Assembly (NCBI RefSeq): GCF_015704895.1
Contig: NZ_JADQWB010000004.1
Span: 304,153-368,152, forward strand
Source: Agrobacterium leguminum
Lineage (GTDB): Bacteria > Pseudomonadota > Alphaproteobacteria > Rhizobiales > Rhizobiaceae
Length of the DNA: 64,000 bases
Reading direction: 5' to 3'
This document shows, piece after piece, positions 9,410-17,477 of this stretch. Below the pieces are notes generated by a model. It had not been told where the DNA came from and did no database searches. It saw nothing but the letters and a program-made list of their open reading frames with translations. A program made the translations under genes and the position numbers. Position 1 is the first letter of the stretch. Each line of letters opens with the position of its first letter.

Positions 9410-9440
9410 GCAATAAATTTTATTCGATGTAATTTATTGC
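9410..9440. promoter_or_regulatory. Candidate operator for the SorC-type regulator
   Basis: GCAATAAATT (9410-9419) and AATTTATTGC (9431-9440) are perfect 10-bp arms separated by 11 nt, upstream of the binding-protein ATG at 9379. The AT-rich palindrome sits where the operon promoter must be. A looser AT-rich stretch at 9486-9520 may hold another half-site. Confidence 0.6.
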
Positions 9441-9607
9441 ATGCGAATTGGGATAGCCGGAAACCGAGCGGCCGTCAATGCTGTTTGAATTTTATTTTAT
9501 GATGCGAAATTTATTTCAATTCATGCGGTAGGATGGAGAATACGGCTTCTCGTAGGGGAACTTCGACGCAAACCGGCGCCGCAAGGCACGGAAGCGATGG
9601 CCGGCGC

Positions 9608-9703
9608 CTAATCGGCGCCGAGCAAATAGAGGATGAATTTATAGAGGACATAGGCGCCGACGACGGCGGGAAGAAAGTATATGAAGGGATGGATTATCGC
9701 CAT
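9608..9703 (-). CDS. Single-helix membrane microprotein, 31 aa, after the ACP gene
   Basis: An ATG at 9703 gives 31 residues: a short amphipathic start (MAIIHPF), a hydrophobic segment rich in Tyr, Val and Leu, and a charged end LLGAD. GGAAAGGG lies about 10 nt upstream. It starts 25 nt after the acyl carrier protein stop on the same strand. A longer reading of the frame back to 9865 is antisense to no function and overlaps the ACP gene. I do not recognise a family. The reason to call it real is its position, its ribosome-binding site and the matching microprotein at the other end of the operon. Confidence 0.55.
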   Translation of the reverse strand: MAIIHPFIYFLPAVVGAYVLYKFILYLLGAD

Positions 9704-9728
9704 ATCGCACGCGCCCTTTCCAGATCGA

Positions 9729-9998
9729 CTAAGTCGTTGCCAACTGAATGAAGCGAATGGCATCACCGACGGTGGAAAGACTGTCTGCGGCAGCATCGGG
9801 AATTTCGATGCCAAATTCCTCTTCGATCTCCATGACGATCTGAACGACCTCAAGCGAATCGGCATTCAGATCTTCGGAAAAATCAGCTGTATCGACTATT
9901 TTATCATCAGCTATTCCGAGCTGCTCGCCGATGATTTTTGTCACCCGGTTTCTTATCTCGGATACTGCGGTATCTGTCGGGACCGAAAAACTCACCAT
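9729..9998 (-). CDS. Acyl carrier protein, accessory type
   Basis: The ATG at 9998 is chosen because AGGAAG lies about 9 nt upstream and the codon overlaps the stop of the small upstream gene. The 89-residue acidic product has the ACP fold and the phosphopantetheine-attachment motif DLNADSLEVVQIVMEIEEEF, with Ser as the modified residue. It is not next to fabD, fabG or fabF, and its sequence differs from AcpXL and NodF as I know them, so it is an accessory ACP that delivers an acyl or amino-acyl group to a special pathway. Flanking microproteins with one membrane segment each suggest acyl transfer at the membrane, comparable in logic only to DltX/DltC. The partner enzymes are not in the window. 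Confidence 0.88.
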   Translation of the reverse strand: MVSFSVPTDTAVSEIRNRVTKIIGEQLGIADDKIVDTADFSEDLNADSLEVVQIVMEIEEEFGIEIPDAAADSLSTVGDAIRFIQLATT

Positions 9999-10111
9999 CT
10001 CGATTCCGACTTCCTGTTTTCCGTGCCGATGCCATCCGACATCCATCGATAGAAGGCGAAAATGCCTATCGCGAAGACAAAAAGGGATATGAGGCTACCC
10101 AGGTTCGACAT
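9992..10111 (-). CDS. Single-helix membrane microprotein, 39 aa, before the ACP gene
   Basis: An ATG at 10111 gives 39 residues: MSNLGSL, a hydrophobic helix (ISLFVFAIGIFAFYRWM) and a polar tail. GAGAGAG lies just upstream. Its TGA (9994-9992) lies inside the start of the ACP gene (ATGGTGA arrangement), so translation of the two is probably coupled. No family is recognised. The topology would be one inner-membrane span with the charged C-terminal tail in the cytoplasm. It is shorter than usual gene-finder cutoffs and easily missed. Confidence 0.55.
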   Translation of the reverse strand: MSNLGSLISLFVFAIGIFAFYRWMSDGIGTENRKSESRW

Positions 10112-10417
10112 TGCTCTCTCATTTCTCCCCCCGATAAAATCTAAGCTTCGGAATGAGTGACCTGCAACGAAGATTTTGTAATTTATTGTTGCCCGTAACC
10201 GACTTTTAGGCCGCTCTCTGTCTCGGAACTTTTCCGGCTTTCATGAATTGTATCCGGCTCGCAGGCGCACTCCGGTGACATAGACAAAGAAATGAATGCC
10301 GGTCCGGCACCACGTAGCGCAGACCGCTTTGGTCTGAACCAAATAGATCTACGATATCTGACCTAGCCCTGCCGAACGGGCAATGGACAGTAACCTCCAG
10401 ATTGCACGCACCGAGCC
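10112..10417. other. Intergenic stretch without a supported gene
   Basis: This 306-bp stretch lies between the 3' end of the HNH gene and the start of the ACP operon. It should contain the promoter of the ACP operon near 10112-10200, where the sequence is AT-rich, but I cannot fix -35 and -10 boxes. I see no RNA gene and no terminator with a T-run. Confidence 0.4.
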
Positions 10418-11329
10418 CTAGGCCTTAAAACAGTTCTCCCGATGCCATTGCAAGAAATGTGGATGAGGCCTCTCGAATGGCCGAGCTGGCACGATTGCCC
10501 GGCCAGACTTGTTAATCAGATGAAAAATGCTTTCCGGATCATTGGCCTGGCGGGAAACGATAATTTCGAGGCTATCAGACAGGCCGATCAGCCCGCGGTC
10601 AAACATCCAGTGAGCCGTGCCTGAAAGGGCGATACCGTTGCTTATGATGTCGGGGCCATTTGCCTCGACAGGACGTATGTGCGCAGCGTCAACTTCTGCC
10701 CGCCCGCCGCCATTGATAAGCTTCAGGCCTGTAATTGCGCATCTCTTGTCATAAGCCTGCAAAACCAGCCGGCGAAACAGGCGGTTTCGAACAAGGCGCG
10801 AAGAGAGCATCGTGACACGCTCCCGCTCTTCCTCCAAGACGAAGGGCGTCTGAGGCTCGTCTTCGAACGCCAGTGGGCCTCCCGTTTCCTCCGGCTCACC
10901 AAGCCGCGGTAATTCCACTTCAAGCTCCGCCAATCCAATAGAGACGATGCGATTAAAATCTGCCGATGATATCGAGCGCACGGCCGCCTGCGCTCTGCCA
11001 GAAATCCGGCCCTCATCATTCAGCAACCCGCGCTCGACAATTCCATCCTGCCCACCGAACGCAACAGGATTGACAAAGTCGAGGTAGCTTCCTGGCTCGA
11101 TCAAAGCCAGATACATCCCAGAAGCCTTGGGGTCGGCAATGACTTCGGCTACTTTGGCGACAGCAAAATAACCACGCGTCGCTACAACCTTGCGCGGCTC
11201 GTAATAAATGATCCAATCACCGACGCAGGCTTGCACACGTCCGAGATATTGGCTCGGAAACTGATATTGCTCCGCCGGACTGTCGTCGTAGATTGAATCT
11301 GACCGATGAATGAAAACCCCGAATCCCAT
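10418..11329 (-). CDS. HNH endonuclease-domain protein
   Basis: The 303-residue product has a C-terminal HNH_2-type domain (about residues 190-285): H in VDAAHIRPVEANG, N in ISNGIALS and H in GTAHWMFDRGLIGL. The first 130 residues (GDWIIYYEPRKVVATRGYFA) look like a small beta-barrel of the EVE/PUA class, which in other proteins reads modified bases, but this is a weak call. A reader domain fused to HNH would fit a modification-dependent restriction enzyme. No methyltransferase gene is adjacent, which also fits that class. It is transcribed alone, away from lacI. Confidence 0.72.
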   Translation of the reverse strand: MGFGVFIHRSDSIYDDSPAEQYQFPSQYLGRVQACVGDWIIYYEPRKVVATRGYFAVAKVAEVIADPKASGMYLALIEPGSYLDFVNPVAFGGQDGIVERGLLNDEGRISGRAQAAVRSISSADFNRIVSIGLAELEVELPRLGEPEETGGPLAFEDEPQTPFVLEEERERVTMLSSRLVRNRLFRRLVLQAYDKRCAITGLKLINGGGRAEVDAAHIRPVEANGPDIISNGIALSGTAHWMFDRGLIGLSDSLEIIVSRQANDPESIFHLINKSGRAIVPARPFERPHPHFLQWHRENCFKA

Positions 11330-11610
11330 GTGCGAATATTAGCATCAACGCGACGGGTAAGTGCAACCTGGTTTTGTATTATCAATCAAAATCAGCTGTG
11401 ATCTCCAGATCGCATCACTCGTTTCTGAGCGTATCCGGGATAGAGTTTGGCAATAGATCGAGGCCCGACGGCGTTTGCCAAAAGCAGCGAAAATTTTCTT
11501 CACATCTCTCACGAGAGTCATTCAGCAAGCATCTTGCAATTTCGCGTGCCGCCTATAGCGGCACCATTCTCCGTGCCGGAACCAACACATCCTCGCGGCG
11601 TACCTCACTC
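11330..11610. other. Intergenic stretch between the HNH gene and lacI
   Basis: With the lacI promoter it makes up a 359-bp gap. It should hold the HNH gene promoter at its left end. A GTGAT...ATCAC inverted repeat lies near 11396-11416. A 90-codon TTG-started frame on the plus strand (11374-11646) has no ribosome-binding site and unusual composition and is not called. Confidence 0.35.
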
Positions 11611-11639
11611 TTGACATCCTCGCGCAAACCTTGTTTATA
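11611..11639 (+). promoter_or_regulatory. Sigma-70 type promoter of the lacI gene
   Basis: TTGACA (11611-11616), a 17-nt spacer and TTTATA (11634-11639) form a near-consensus promoter. The expected start near 11646 puts the palindrome at 11650-11665 across the first transcribed bases, which suits autoregulation. Confidence 0.65.
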
Positions 11640-11649
11640 CGCATAAGCA

Positions 11650-11665
11650 GCTAATACGAATTAGC
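11650..11665. promoter_or_regulatory. LacI-family operator, copy 1
   Basis: GCTAATACGAATTAGC is a 16-bp palindrome (GCTAAT/ATTAGC arms) with the central CG usual for LacI-family sites. It lies 24 nt before the lacI ATG. A related site (GCTAATACGTATAATC) lies at 14359-14374 before the transporter genes. Confidence 0.7.
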
Positions 11666-11688
11666 AGTCGGCAGGAAACGAGGTTTCG

Positions 11689-12732
11689 ATGGTTAGGCGC
11701 TTGACGCAACGGGACATTGCGATCTTCGCGGGGGTCAGCCAGGCGACGGTTTCGCTCGTGCTCAACGAGGCGAAATCCGCTGAGGGCCGCATCCCGCCTG
11801 AAACGCGGGAGCGTGTGCTGAAGGCCATTCGGGACACGGGTTATGTGGCGGACCCCATCGCGCGCAGCATGGTCAAGGGCGCCAACCGGATTCTGGGTGT
11901 TTTTACCTATCAGCCGGCTTTCCCGATTGCGCAGGCGGATTTCTACACGCCTTTTCTGATGGGGATAGAGGAGGAAGCGGAGAGGTTGGGCTACGACCTT
12001 CTGCTGATGACGGCTGCGGCGCGCGACGATAACGGCCGCAAGCGTATCTTCGGGGAAACGGGGCGACTTCGACTTGCTGACGGATGCCTCATTCTGGGCA
12101 GTCAGTTCGACCGCGATGAGCTGGCCCAGCTGGTTGCCGGTGACTATCCCTATGTCGCAGTCGGTCGTCGTGACGATGCCGGCGGGCCGGTGCGTTATGT
12201 TGGCGCGGATTACGTCACAGCCACGCATGCTCTTGTCCGAGAGGCGCTTGTCGCCGGGCATCGCCGCTTCGCCTTTATCGGTGCGACGGGTCCGGCGGAA
12301 TCCATCAGCGACCGCTGGCGTGGTTTTCTCGCCGCAATCGAGGGCGCGGCGGAGTTGGTCTATTCCCACGAAAGCGAAAATGGCGATCCGGCCGAGCAGC
12401 TGGCTGCCGTTCGCGCCAGCGGAGCGAGCGTCGTTTTTTTTGCCGAGGTGGCCGAAGCAGTGGTCTTCGACAATCATGCCCGTGCCCAGGGGGTGAGCGT
12501 CCCCGGCGATCTTTCCATCGTGGTGCTGGGCAGCGGCACACGCACGTATACGCTCCGGTCGCAACGCGTCTTCACCTCCTATGCCATCCCCCGCGAAGAG
12601 ATGGGCCGGCAGGCGACCTCCATGCTGGTCGAAACCCTTACCAGCCCCCCCGGCCCCGTACGGCAAATACTGCTGGGCTGCGACATCGTGGCGGGCGAAA
12701 CGCTTGGCTCCCCAAATCAAGGCCCAACTTAA
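11689..12732 (+). CDS. LacI-family transcriptional repressor
   Basis: The 347-residue product starts with the LacI helix-turn-helix and hinge (TQRDIAIFAGVSQATVSLVL) and continues with the sugar-binding core (GGPVRYVGADYVTATHALVR, GHRRFAFIGATGP). Cytoplasmic repressors of this family release DNA on binding a sugar. It is the first gene of a plus-strand run with an FAD oxidoreductase and a CUT1 transporter. Palindromes before its own ATG and before the transporter genes point to autoregulation and local control. The ligand is presumably the sugar carried by that transporter. Confidence 0.92.
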   Translation: MVRRLTQRDIAIFAGVSQATVSLVLNEAKSAEGRIPPETRERVLKAIRDTGYVADPIARSMVKGANRILGVFTYQPAFPIAQADFYTPFLMGIEEEAERLGYDLLLMTAAARDDNGRKRIFGETGRLRLADGCLILGSQFDRDELAQLVAGDYPYVAVGRRDDAGGPVRYVGADYVTATHALVREALVAGHRRFAFIGATGPAESISDRWRGFLAAIEGAAELVYSHESENGDPAEQLAAVRASGASVVFFAEVAEAVVFDNHARAQGVSVPGDLSIVVLGSGTRTYTLRSQRVFTSYAIPREEMGRQATSMLVETLTSPPGPVRQILLGCDIVAGETLGSPNQGPT

Positions 12733-12748
12733 GGAAAGAGAACCTGAC

Positions 12749-14359
12749 GTGAGAGAATACAATGCAGATATTCTTGTGGTTGGCGGCGGGCTTGGCGGCG
12801 TGGCCGCGGCGCTTGGGGCCCTGCGCAACGGCCGCAGCGTTATCCTGACAGAAGCGTTCGACTGGATTGGCGGCCAGCTGACCAGTCAGGCCGTACCGCC
12901 CGACGAGCACAGCTGGGTCGAGCAGTTCGGGATCACGGCCAGCTATCGCGCCCTGCGCACGGGCGTGCGGCAATATTACCGCGACCACTATCCGCTGACG
13001 GACACCGCCCGGGCGGATCTGACACTCAACCCCGGTGACGGCAACGTATCTCGCCTGTGCCACGAACCACGCGTTTCGCTGGCGGTGATGGAGGCAATGC
13101 TTGCCCCTTACGCGGCCGGCGGCAAGCTGACCATCCTCAAGCCCTATGAGCCGATCGCCGCAGACGTCGACGGCGACACCGTGCGGGCCGTGACGCTGCG
13201 CCATTGCAATACGGGCGATCTCATTTCCTGCTCGGCCCGCTACATTATCGACGCTACCGAACTGGGCGATCTGCTGCCGCTGACCGCAACCGACTATGTC
13301 ACGGGTTTCGAAGCGCAATCCGAAACCGGCGAACCGAGCGCGCCGGCGGAGGCGCAACCCCACAATCAGCAGGCCGTCTCGATCTGCTTTGCCGTCGATC
13401 AGGTTGACGGCAATCATGTGATCGACAAACCCGCCCGGTACGACCACTGGCGTCAGGTTGCCCCCGAATTCTGGGGCGGCCCGCTGCTGAGCTGGGACTC
13501 GCCCAATCCACGGACGCTGGAGCGCAGCCGCCGGTTTTTCGATCCCAACCCGGTCGACAACGCAACACGCGACGTTGCCGACCAGCGTCACAGCGCCGGC
13601 GATATGAGCCTTTGGATATTCCGCCGTATTGCCGCCCGCCATACATTTCGGCCCGGCGCCTATGCCAGCGATATCTGCCTCGTGAACTGGCCGATGATCG
13701 ATTATTTCGAGGCGCCGATCATCGACGTTACCCCCGAACAATATGCCGAGCGGCTGGCCGATGCGGCAAGCCTGTCCTATTCCATGTTCTACTGGATGCA
13801 GACCGAAGCGCCTCGCCCGGATGGCGGCCAGGGCTTTCCGGGTCTGCGCCTGCGCGGCGACATCACCGGCACGGAGCATGGCCTGGCGATGGCGCCCTAT
13901 ATCCGTGAAAGCCGTCGCATTCGTGCCCTGACCACGGTGGTGGAACAGGATTTGTCGCTTGCGGTGCGCGGCGATCGCGGCGCGGTGCATTATCCGGACA
14001 GCATCGGTATCGGCATGTACCGCATCGACCTGCACCCCTCGACGGGCGGCGATAACTATATCGATGTCGGCGCCTGCCCATTCGAAATTCCGTTGGGTGC
14101 CCTTATTCCCCGCCACAAAACGAACCTGCTGGCGGCATCCAAGAATATCGGCACGACGCATATCACCAATGGCTGCTACAGGCTGCATCCTGTCGAATGG
14201 AACATCGGCGAAGTGGCCGGCATGCTGGCCGCCTATTGTCTCGACAAGGGCGAGACCCCGCATGGCGTGCATGCCGATGAAAAGCGGCTGGCGGAGTTCC
14301 ATACCCATATTGAACGCCAAGGGGTGGAGCGCCATTGGCCTGATATTCGCGGCTACTAG
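12749..14359 (+). CDS. FAD-dependent oxidoreductase (FAD_oxidored family)
   Basis: A GTG at 12749 preceded by AAGGAAAGAG gives 536 residues starting just ahead of the FAD motif ADILVVGGGLGGVAAALGAL. Later motifs include WIGGQLTSQAVPPDEHSW, YIIDATELGDLLPLT and NLLAASKNIGTTHITNGCYR, which match the PF12831-type FAD proteins often found beside sugar transporters. The family reaction is poorly defined; oxidation of a sugar or glycoside is a guess from context. The gene starts 16 nt after lacI. The frame extends back to 12581 inside lacI, but that extension lacks a ribosome-binding site and is rejected. Confidence 0.85.
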   Translation: MREYNADILVVGGGLGGVAAALGALRNGRSVILTEAFDWIGGQLTSQAVPPDEHSWVEQFGITASYRALRTGVRQYYRDHYPLTDTARADLTLNPGDGNVSRLCHEPRVSLAVMEAMLAPYAAGGKLTILKPYEPIAADVDGDTVRAVTLRHCNTGDLISCSARYIIDATELGDLLPLTATDYVTGFEAQSETGEPSAPAEAQPHNQQAVSICFAVDQVDGNHVIDKPARYDHWRQVAPEFWGGPLLSWDSPNPRTLERSRRFFDPNPVDNATRDVADQRHSAGDMSLWIFRRIAARHTFRPGAYASDICLVNWPMIDYFEAPIIDVTPEQYAERLADAASLSYSMFYWMQTEAPRPDGGQGFPGLRLRGDITGTEHGLAMAPYIRESRRIRALTTVVEQDLSLAVRGDRGAVHYPDSIGIGMYRIDLHPSTGGDNYIDVGACPFEIPLGALIPRHKTNLLAASKNIGTTHITNGCYRLHPVEWNIGEVAGMLAAYCLDKGETPHGVHADEKRLAEFHTHIERQGVERHWPDIRGY

Positions 14360-14374
14360 CTAATACGTATAATC
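14359..14374. promoter_or_regulatory. LacI-family operator, copy 2
   Basis: GCTAATACGTATAATC is an imperfect palindrome around ACGT and shares its first nine bases with the operator at 11650-11665. It begins on the last base of the FAD oxidoreductase stop codon and lies 14 nt before the binding-protein ATG, so it could give the transporter genes separate repression. Confidence 0.6.
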
Positions 14375-14388
14375 TGGGAGGATTGTTC

Positions 14389-15648
14389 ATGCGCAGGAGT
14401 ATAGTGAAAATTGCAGTGGCCAGTTTTCTGGTCACATCCGGGCTGGTTTCTCCGGCTTTATCGCAGGAATTGCGGATGGCCATCTGGAGCGCCAACGAAG
14501 CTCATCTGGCCCTGTTCAACGAGATCGCCGATGAGTTCGAGGTGAGCCACCCCGGCGTCAAGATCACCTACGATTCGCTTGCCTACGAAGGCTATGCCAC
14601 CACTCTGACCACCCAGATCGCCGGCGGCAATCCCCCCGATCTGGCCTGGCTGTTCGACACGACCGCGCCTGATTTCATGGCGGCCGGGGCGCTTTATCCC
14701 CTCACCGAAACCTTTGCCAATACCGAAGGTTACGACATGGGCGACTTCCCCCCAGCAACGCTCACCGCCTGGTCGTATGAAGGGGTGCAATATCTCTATC
14801 CGTTCTCGACATCGCCCTTCGGCGTCTTCGTCAACAACGACATGATCCGGGCGGCAGGCGCAAAGACGCCCGCCGAGATGATCGCTGCCGGCGAATGGAA
14901 CTGGGACAATGCCATTGCGACGGCGGCAAAAGTCGCGACGACCGGCAAACAGGGATTGATCATTCGTGATTTTGAATACAAGGCCTGGGAAAACCTTGCC
15001 GAAGTCTATACCGGCTGGAATGCCTATCCCTGGTCGAAAGACACCAAGTCCTGCGCTTTTGCCAGCCCGGAGATGGTTGACGCCATGCGCTTCATCCACG
15101 ATGCGATCTTCGTGAAGAAAGCCATGCCGGGACCTGGTGTTTCGGCCGATATCTTTGCCGGGGATGCGGCGATGACGACCACCCAGATCAGCCGCGCATC
15201 GCTGCTGCCAAAAGGCGACAAGGCCTTCGACTGGGATCTCGTGCCGTTGCCCACGGGGCCTGCCGGCGACTATGCCGTTACAGGTCGCGCAGGCATTGGC
15301 GTCATGGCCAGCGGCAAAAACCCCAAGCTCGCGGCGGAATTCCTGGCGTTTTTCTCCTCCAAGCCGAATGTAGCCAAGCTCGCGCGCTTTTTCCCGCCGG
15401 CACGGCAAAGTCTGCTCACCGCCGATGTCCTCGCGGCCGCCAACCCATTGCTGTCGCGCGAGCAGATAGAGGCCGTGGTCATTCGTGGCGTCGCCACCGG
15501 TCAATCGACGCAGCAGGTTCGCAATTTTGCCCGGCTGCAACAGACTGTTCGCGCTGGCCTCGACGGTCTCTGGCGACCCGATGCCGATGTCGCGGCTATC
15601 CTGCAAGCGCTTTGCAGCCGTCTTGACCCATTGCTGGCGGCCAATTGA
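14389..15648 (+). CDS. CUT1 sugar ABC transporter, periplasmic binding protein
   Basis: The ATG at 14389 has GGGAGG 7 nt upstream; a TTG two codons earlier is less likely. The 419-residue product has a signal peptide (MRRSIVKIAVASFLVTSGL to about residue 26, PALSQ) and a family 1 solute-binding fold (LFNEIADEFEVSHPGVKITY near the start, GGNPPDLAWLFDTTAPDFMA). It delivers a sugar or glycoside to the two permeases encoded next. The ligand is unknown. Confidence 0.92.
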   Translation: MRRSIVKIAVASFLVTSGLVSPALSQELRMAIWSANEAHLALFNEIADEFEVSHPGVKITYDSLAYEGYATTLTTQIAGGNPPDLAWLFDTTAPDFMAAGALYPLTETFANTEGYDMGDFPPATLTAWSYEGVQYLYPFSTSPFGVFVNNDMIRAAGAKTPAEMIAAGEWNWDNAIATAAKVATTGKQGLIIRDFEYKAWENLAEVYTGWNAYPWSKDTKSCAFASPEMVDAMRFIHDAIFVKKAMPGPGVSADIFAGDAAMTTTQISRASLLPKGDKAFDWDLVPLPTGPAGDYAVTGRAGIGVMASGKNPKLAAEFLAFFSSKPNVAKLARFFPPARQSLLTADVLAAANPLLSREQIEAVVIRGVATGQSTQQVRNFARLQQTVRAGLDGLWRPDADVAAILQALCSRLDPLLAAN

Positions 15649-15703
15649 CGCTTCGCAGTCATTCGGTTTTCCGTGGATGCGAAAGGCAGAAGGAAGAAAA
15701 GCC

Positions 15704-16630
15704 ATGACGCTTGCCCTCCAGACAGCGCAAACAGAGGCCCGGCGCGGTTTCTGGACAATGGCGCGCCGTGACGCCGCGATCGGATATCTGTTCATCGCGC
15801 CGCAACTCATCGGTATCGTCGTTTTCGTGCTCGTCCCGCTGGTACTGGTCTTCTGGTATTCGCTGCATGAGTGGAACGTGCTGGCGGGATCTTTCCGGTT
15901 CACCGGCCTTGCCAATTACCAGAAGCTGCTCAGCGATCCGGCCATAGGCGAAGTGATGGCCGTGACCGCCGTGTTCTCCGCCGGGCTTGCCCTGCTCAAT
16001 ATGAGCCTGGCGCTGGGACTTGCCTTGCTGTTGAACCAGAAGCTCGCCTTCATGACACTGTTCCGCACGCTGTTCTTTTCTCCTGTCGTGGTGTCGCTGG
16101 TCGCCTGGACAATCGTCTGGAGTTTCTTGCTGCAGAATAATGGCGGCATCAACGGCCTCCTGCAAATGATCGGCGTCGAGGGTCCCAACTGGCTGCGCCA
16201 CCCCACGACAGCGATGATCTCGGTCATCGTCGTGCAGGCGCTCAAGAATCTCGGCCTCAACATGATCCTGTTTCTCGCAGCACTGCAGGGCGTGCCGCGG
16301 GAACTGTTCGAAGCCGCGCGCGTCGACGGTGTGCCGCGCTTCAAGCAGTTCTATCGCATTACCCTGCCGATGATCAGCCCGACGATCCTGCTCGCCTCCA
16401 TCGTCACCATCGTCGGCGCGTTGCAGGTCTTTGCGCAGATCATGATCCTCACTCAGGGCGGACCGGGTTTTTCCACGACGGTTCTCGTTTATTACCTCTA
16501 TCAGCAGGCCTTCCAGTTCTACCTCTTCGGTTACGGTTCGACACTCTCCATCATCCTGCTGGTCATTGTCGGCGCTCTCACCTTCATCCAATGGCACTTG
16601 CGCAGAAAGTTCGTATTCTATGAAAACTGA
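15704..16630 (+). CDS. CUT1 sugar ABC transporter permease, MalF type
   Basis: The start at 15704 (after AGAAGGAAG) gives 308 residues with six membrane segments and the EAA loop EAARVDGVPRFKQFYRITLP near residue 208. The frame is open back to 15485 inside the binding-protein gene, but the protein family begins about here. Its 3' end overlaps the next permease gene by 11 nt, so the two subunits are probably coupled in translation. Together they form the inner-membrane channel. Confidence 0.93.
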   Translation: MTLALQTAQTEARRGFWTMARRDAAIGYLFIAPQLIGIVVFVLVPLVLVFWYSLHEWNVLAGSFRFTGLANYQKLLSDPAIGEVMAVTAVFSAGLALLNMSLALGLALLLNQKLAFMTLFRTLFFSPVVVSLVAWTIVWSFLLQNNGGINGLLQMIGVEGPNWLRHPTTAMISVIVVQALKNLGLNMILFLAALQGVPRELFEAARVDGVPRFKQFYRITLPMISPTILLASIVTIVGALQVFAQIMILTQGGPGFSTTVLVYYLYQQAFQFYLFGYGSTLSIILLVIVGALTFIQWHLRRKFVFYEN

Positions 16631-17462
16631 GCTCAGCCCACGCGCGCAGGCGCTGATCTATTTCATACTCTGCGTGCTGCTTGTCCCCTTCGTCTTTCCG
16701 ACCTGGTGGATGGTGACGTCGTCGGTCAAACCCGTCAGCCAGATATTTGCCTTTCCGCCGGACATCTGGCCACGCGCCTTCGATTTTTCGTCCTATTCCG
16801 ACGTTTTCAGAATACAGCCCTTCGCGCTGCAATACTGGAACTCCGCCTATATCGCCGCAATCGTCACCATCGGCACCATGGCAGTAGCGTCGATGGCCGG
16901 ATATGCCTTCGCGCGCATCAGGTTCCCCTTCGCCAACGCCATCTTCATGGTGGTGCTGGTGGGGTTGCTGATCCCGTCCGAAGTGACGCTGGTTCCGCTG
17001 TTCCGGATGTTTCTCAAATGGGGCATGATCAACACACACTGGCCGCTGATCCTGGTGCCGATCTTCGGTGCGCCGGCGGTCTTCGCCACCTTCATCATGC
17101 GCCAGTTCTTCATCTCCCTGCCCGTGGAACTGGAGGAGGCCGCGCGGGTCGATGGCCTCGGCCGGTTGAAGATATTCTGGACCATCGCTCTGCCGCTTGC
17201 CCGTCCGGCGCTGGCCGCCGTTGCGATCTTCACATTTCTCGGCAGCTGGAACCTCTATCTCGAACCCATCGTCTTTCTTTCCAGCCCCGACAGGTTCACC
17301 CTGCCCCAGGCACTGACACAATTTACCGACGCCTATGGCGGACCGATGTGGAACATCCAGCTTGCCGCAGCAACGATGACCGCCATTCCCGTACTCGTCG
17401 TCTTCATCGTCGCGCAGAAACAATTCGTCGAAGGCCTCGCCCATACCGGGCTCAAAGGCTAA
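16620..17462 (+). CDS. CUT1 sugar ABC transporter permease, MalG type
   Basis: The ATG at 16620 lies inside the end of the first permease gene and gives 280 residues, the usual MalG length. It has six hydrophobic segments and the EAA loop EEAARVDGLGRLKIFWTIAL near residue 185. The C-terminal half contacts the ATPase encoded 15 nt downstream. A start at 16566 would prolong the protein into the overlap with no ribosome-binding site. Confidence 0.93.
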   Translation: MKTELSPRAQALIYFILCVLLVPFVFPTWWMVTSSVKPVSQIFAFPPDIWPRAFDFSSYSDVFRIQPFALQYWNSAYIAAIVTIGTMAVASMAGYAFARIRFPFANAIFMVVLVGLLIPSEVTLVPLFRMFLKWGMINTHWPLILVPIFGAPAVFATFIMRQFFISLPVELEEAARVDGLGRLKIFWTIALPLARPALAAVAIFTFLGSWNLYLEPIVFLSSPDRFTLPQALTQFTDAYGGPMWNIQLAAATMTAIPVLVVFIVAQKQFVEGLAHTGLKG

Positions 17463-17477
17463 TCGAAAGGCTGACCC

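Noticed and set aside
11374..11646. A 90-codon frame before lacI
   Set aside because: It starts with TTG, lacks a ribosome-binding site, runs through the lacI promoter and has Ser/Arg-rich random composition.
12638..14335. A 565-codon minus-strand frame over the FAD oxidoreductase gene
   Set aside because: The plus strand encodes a clear FAD motif and the expected operon order; the minus frame is a composition shadow.
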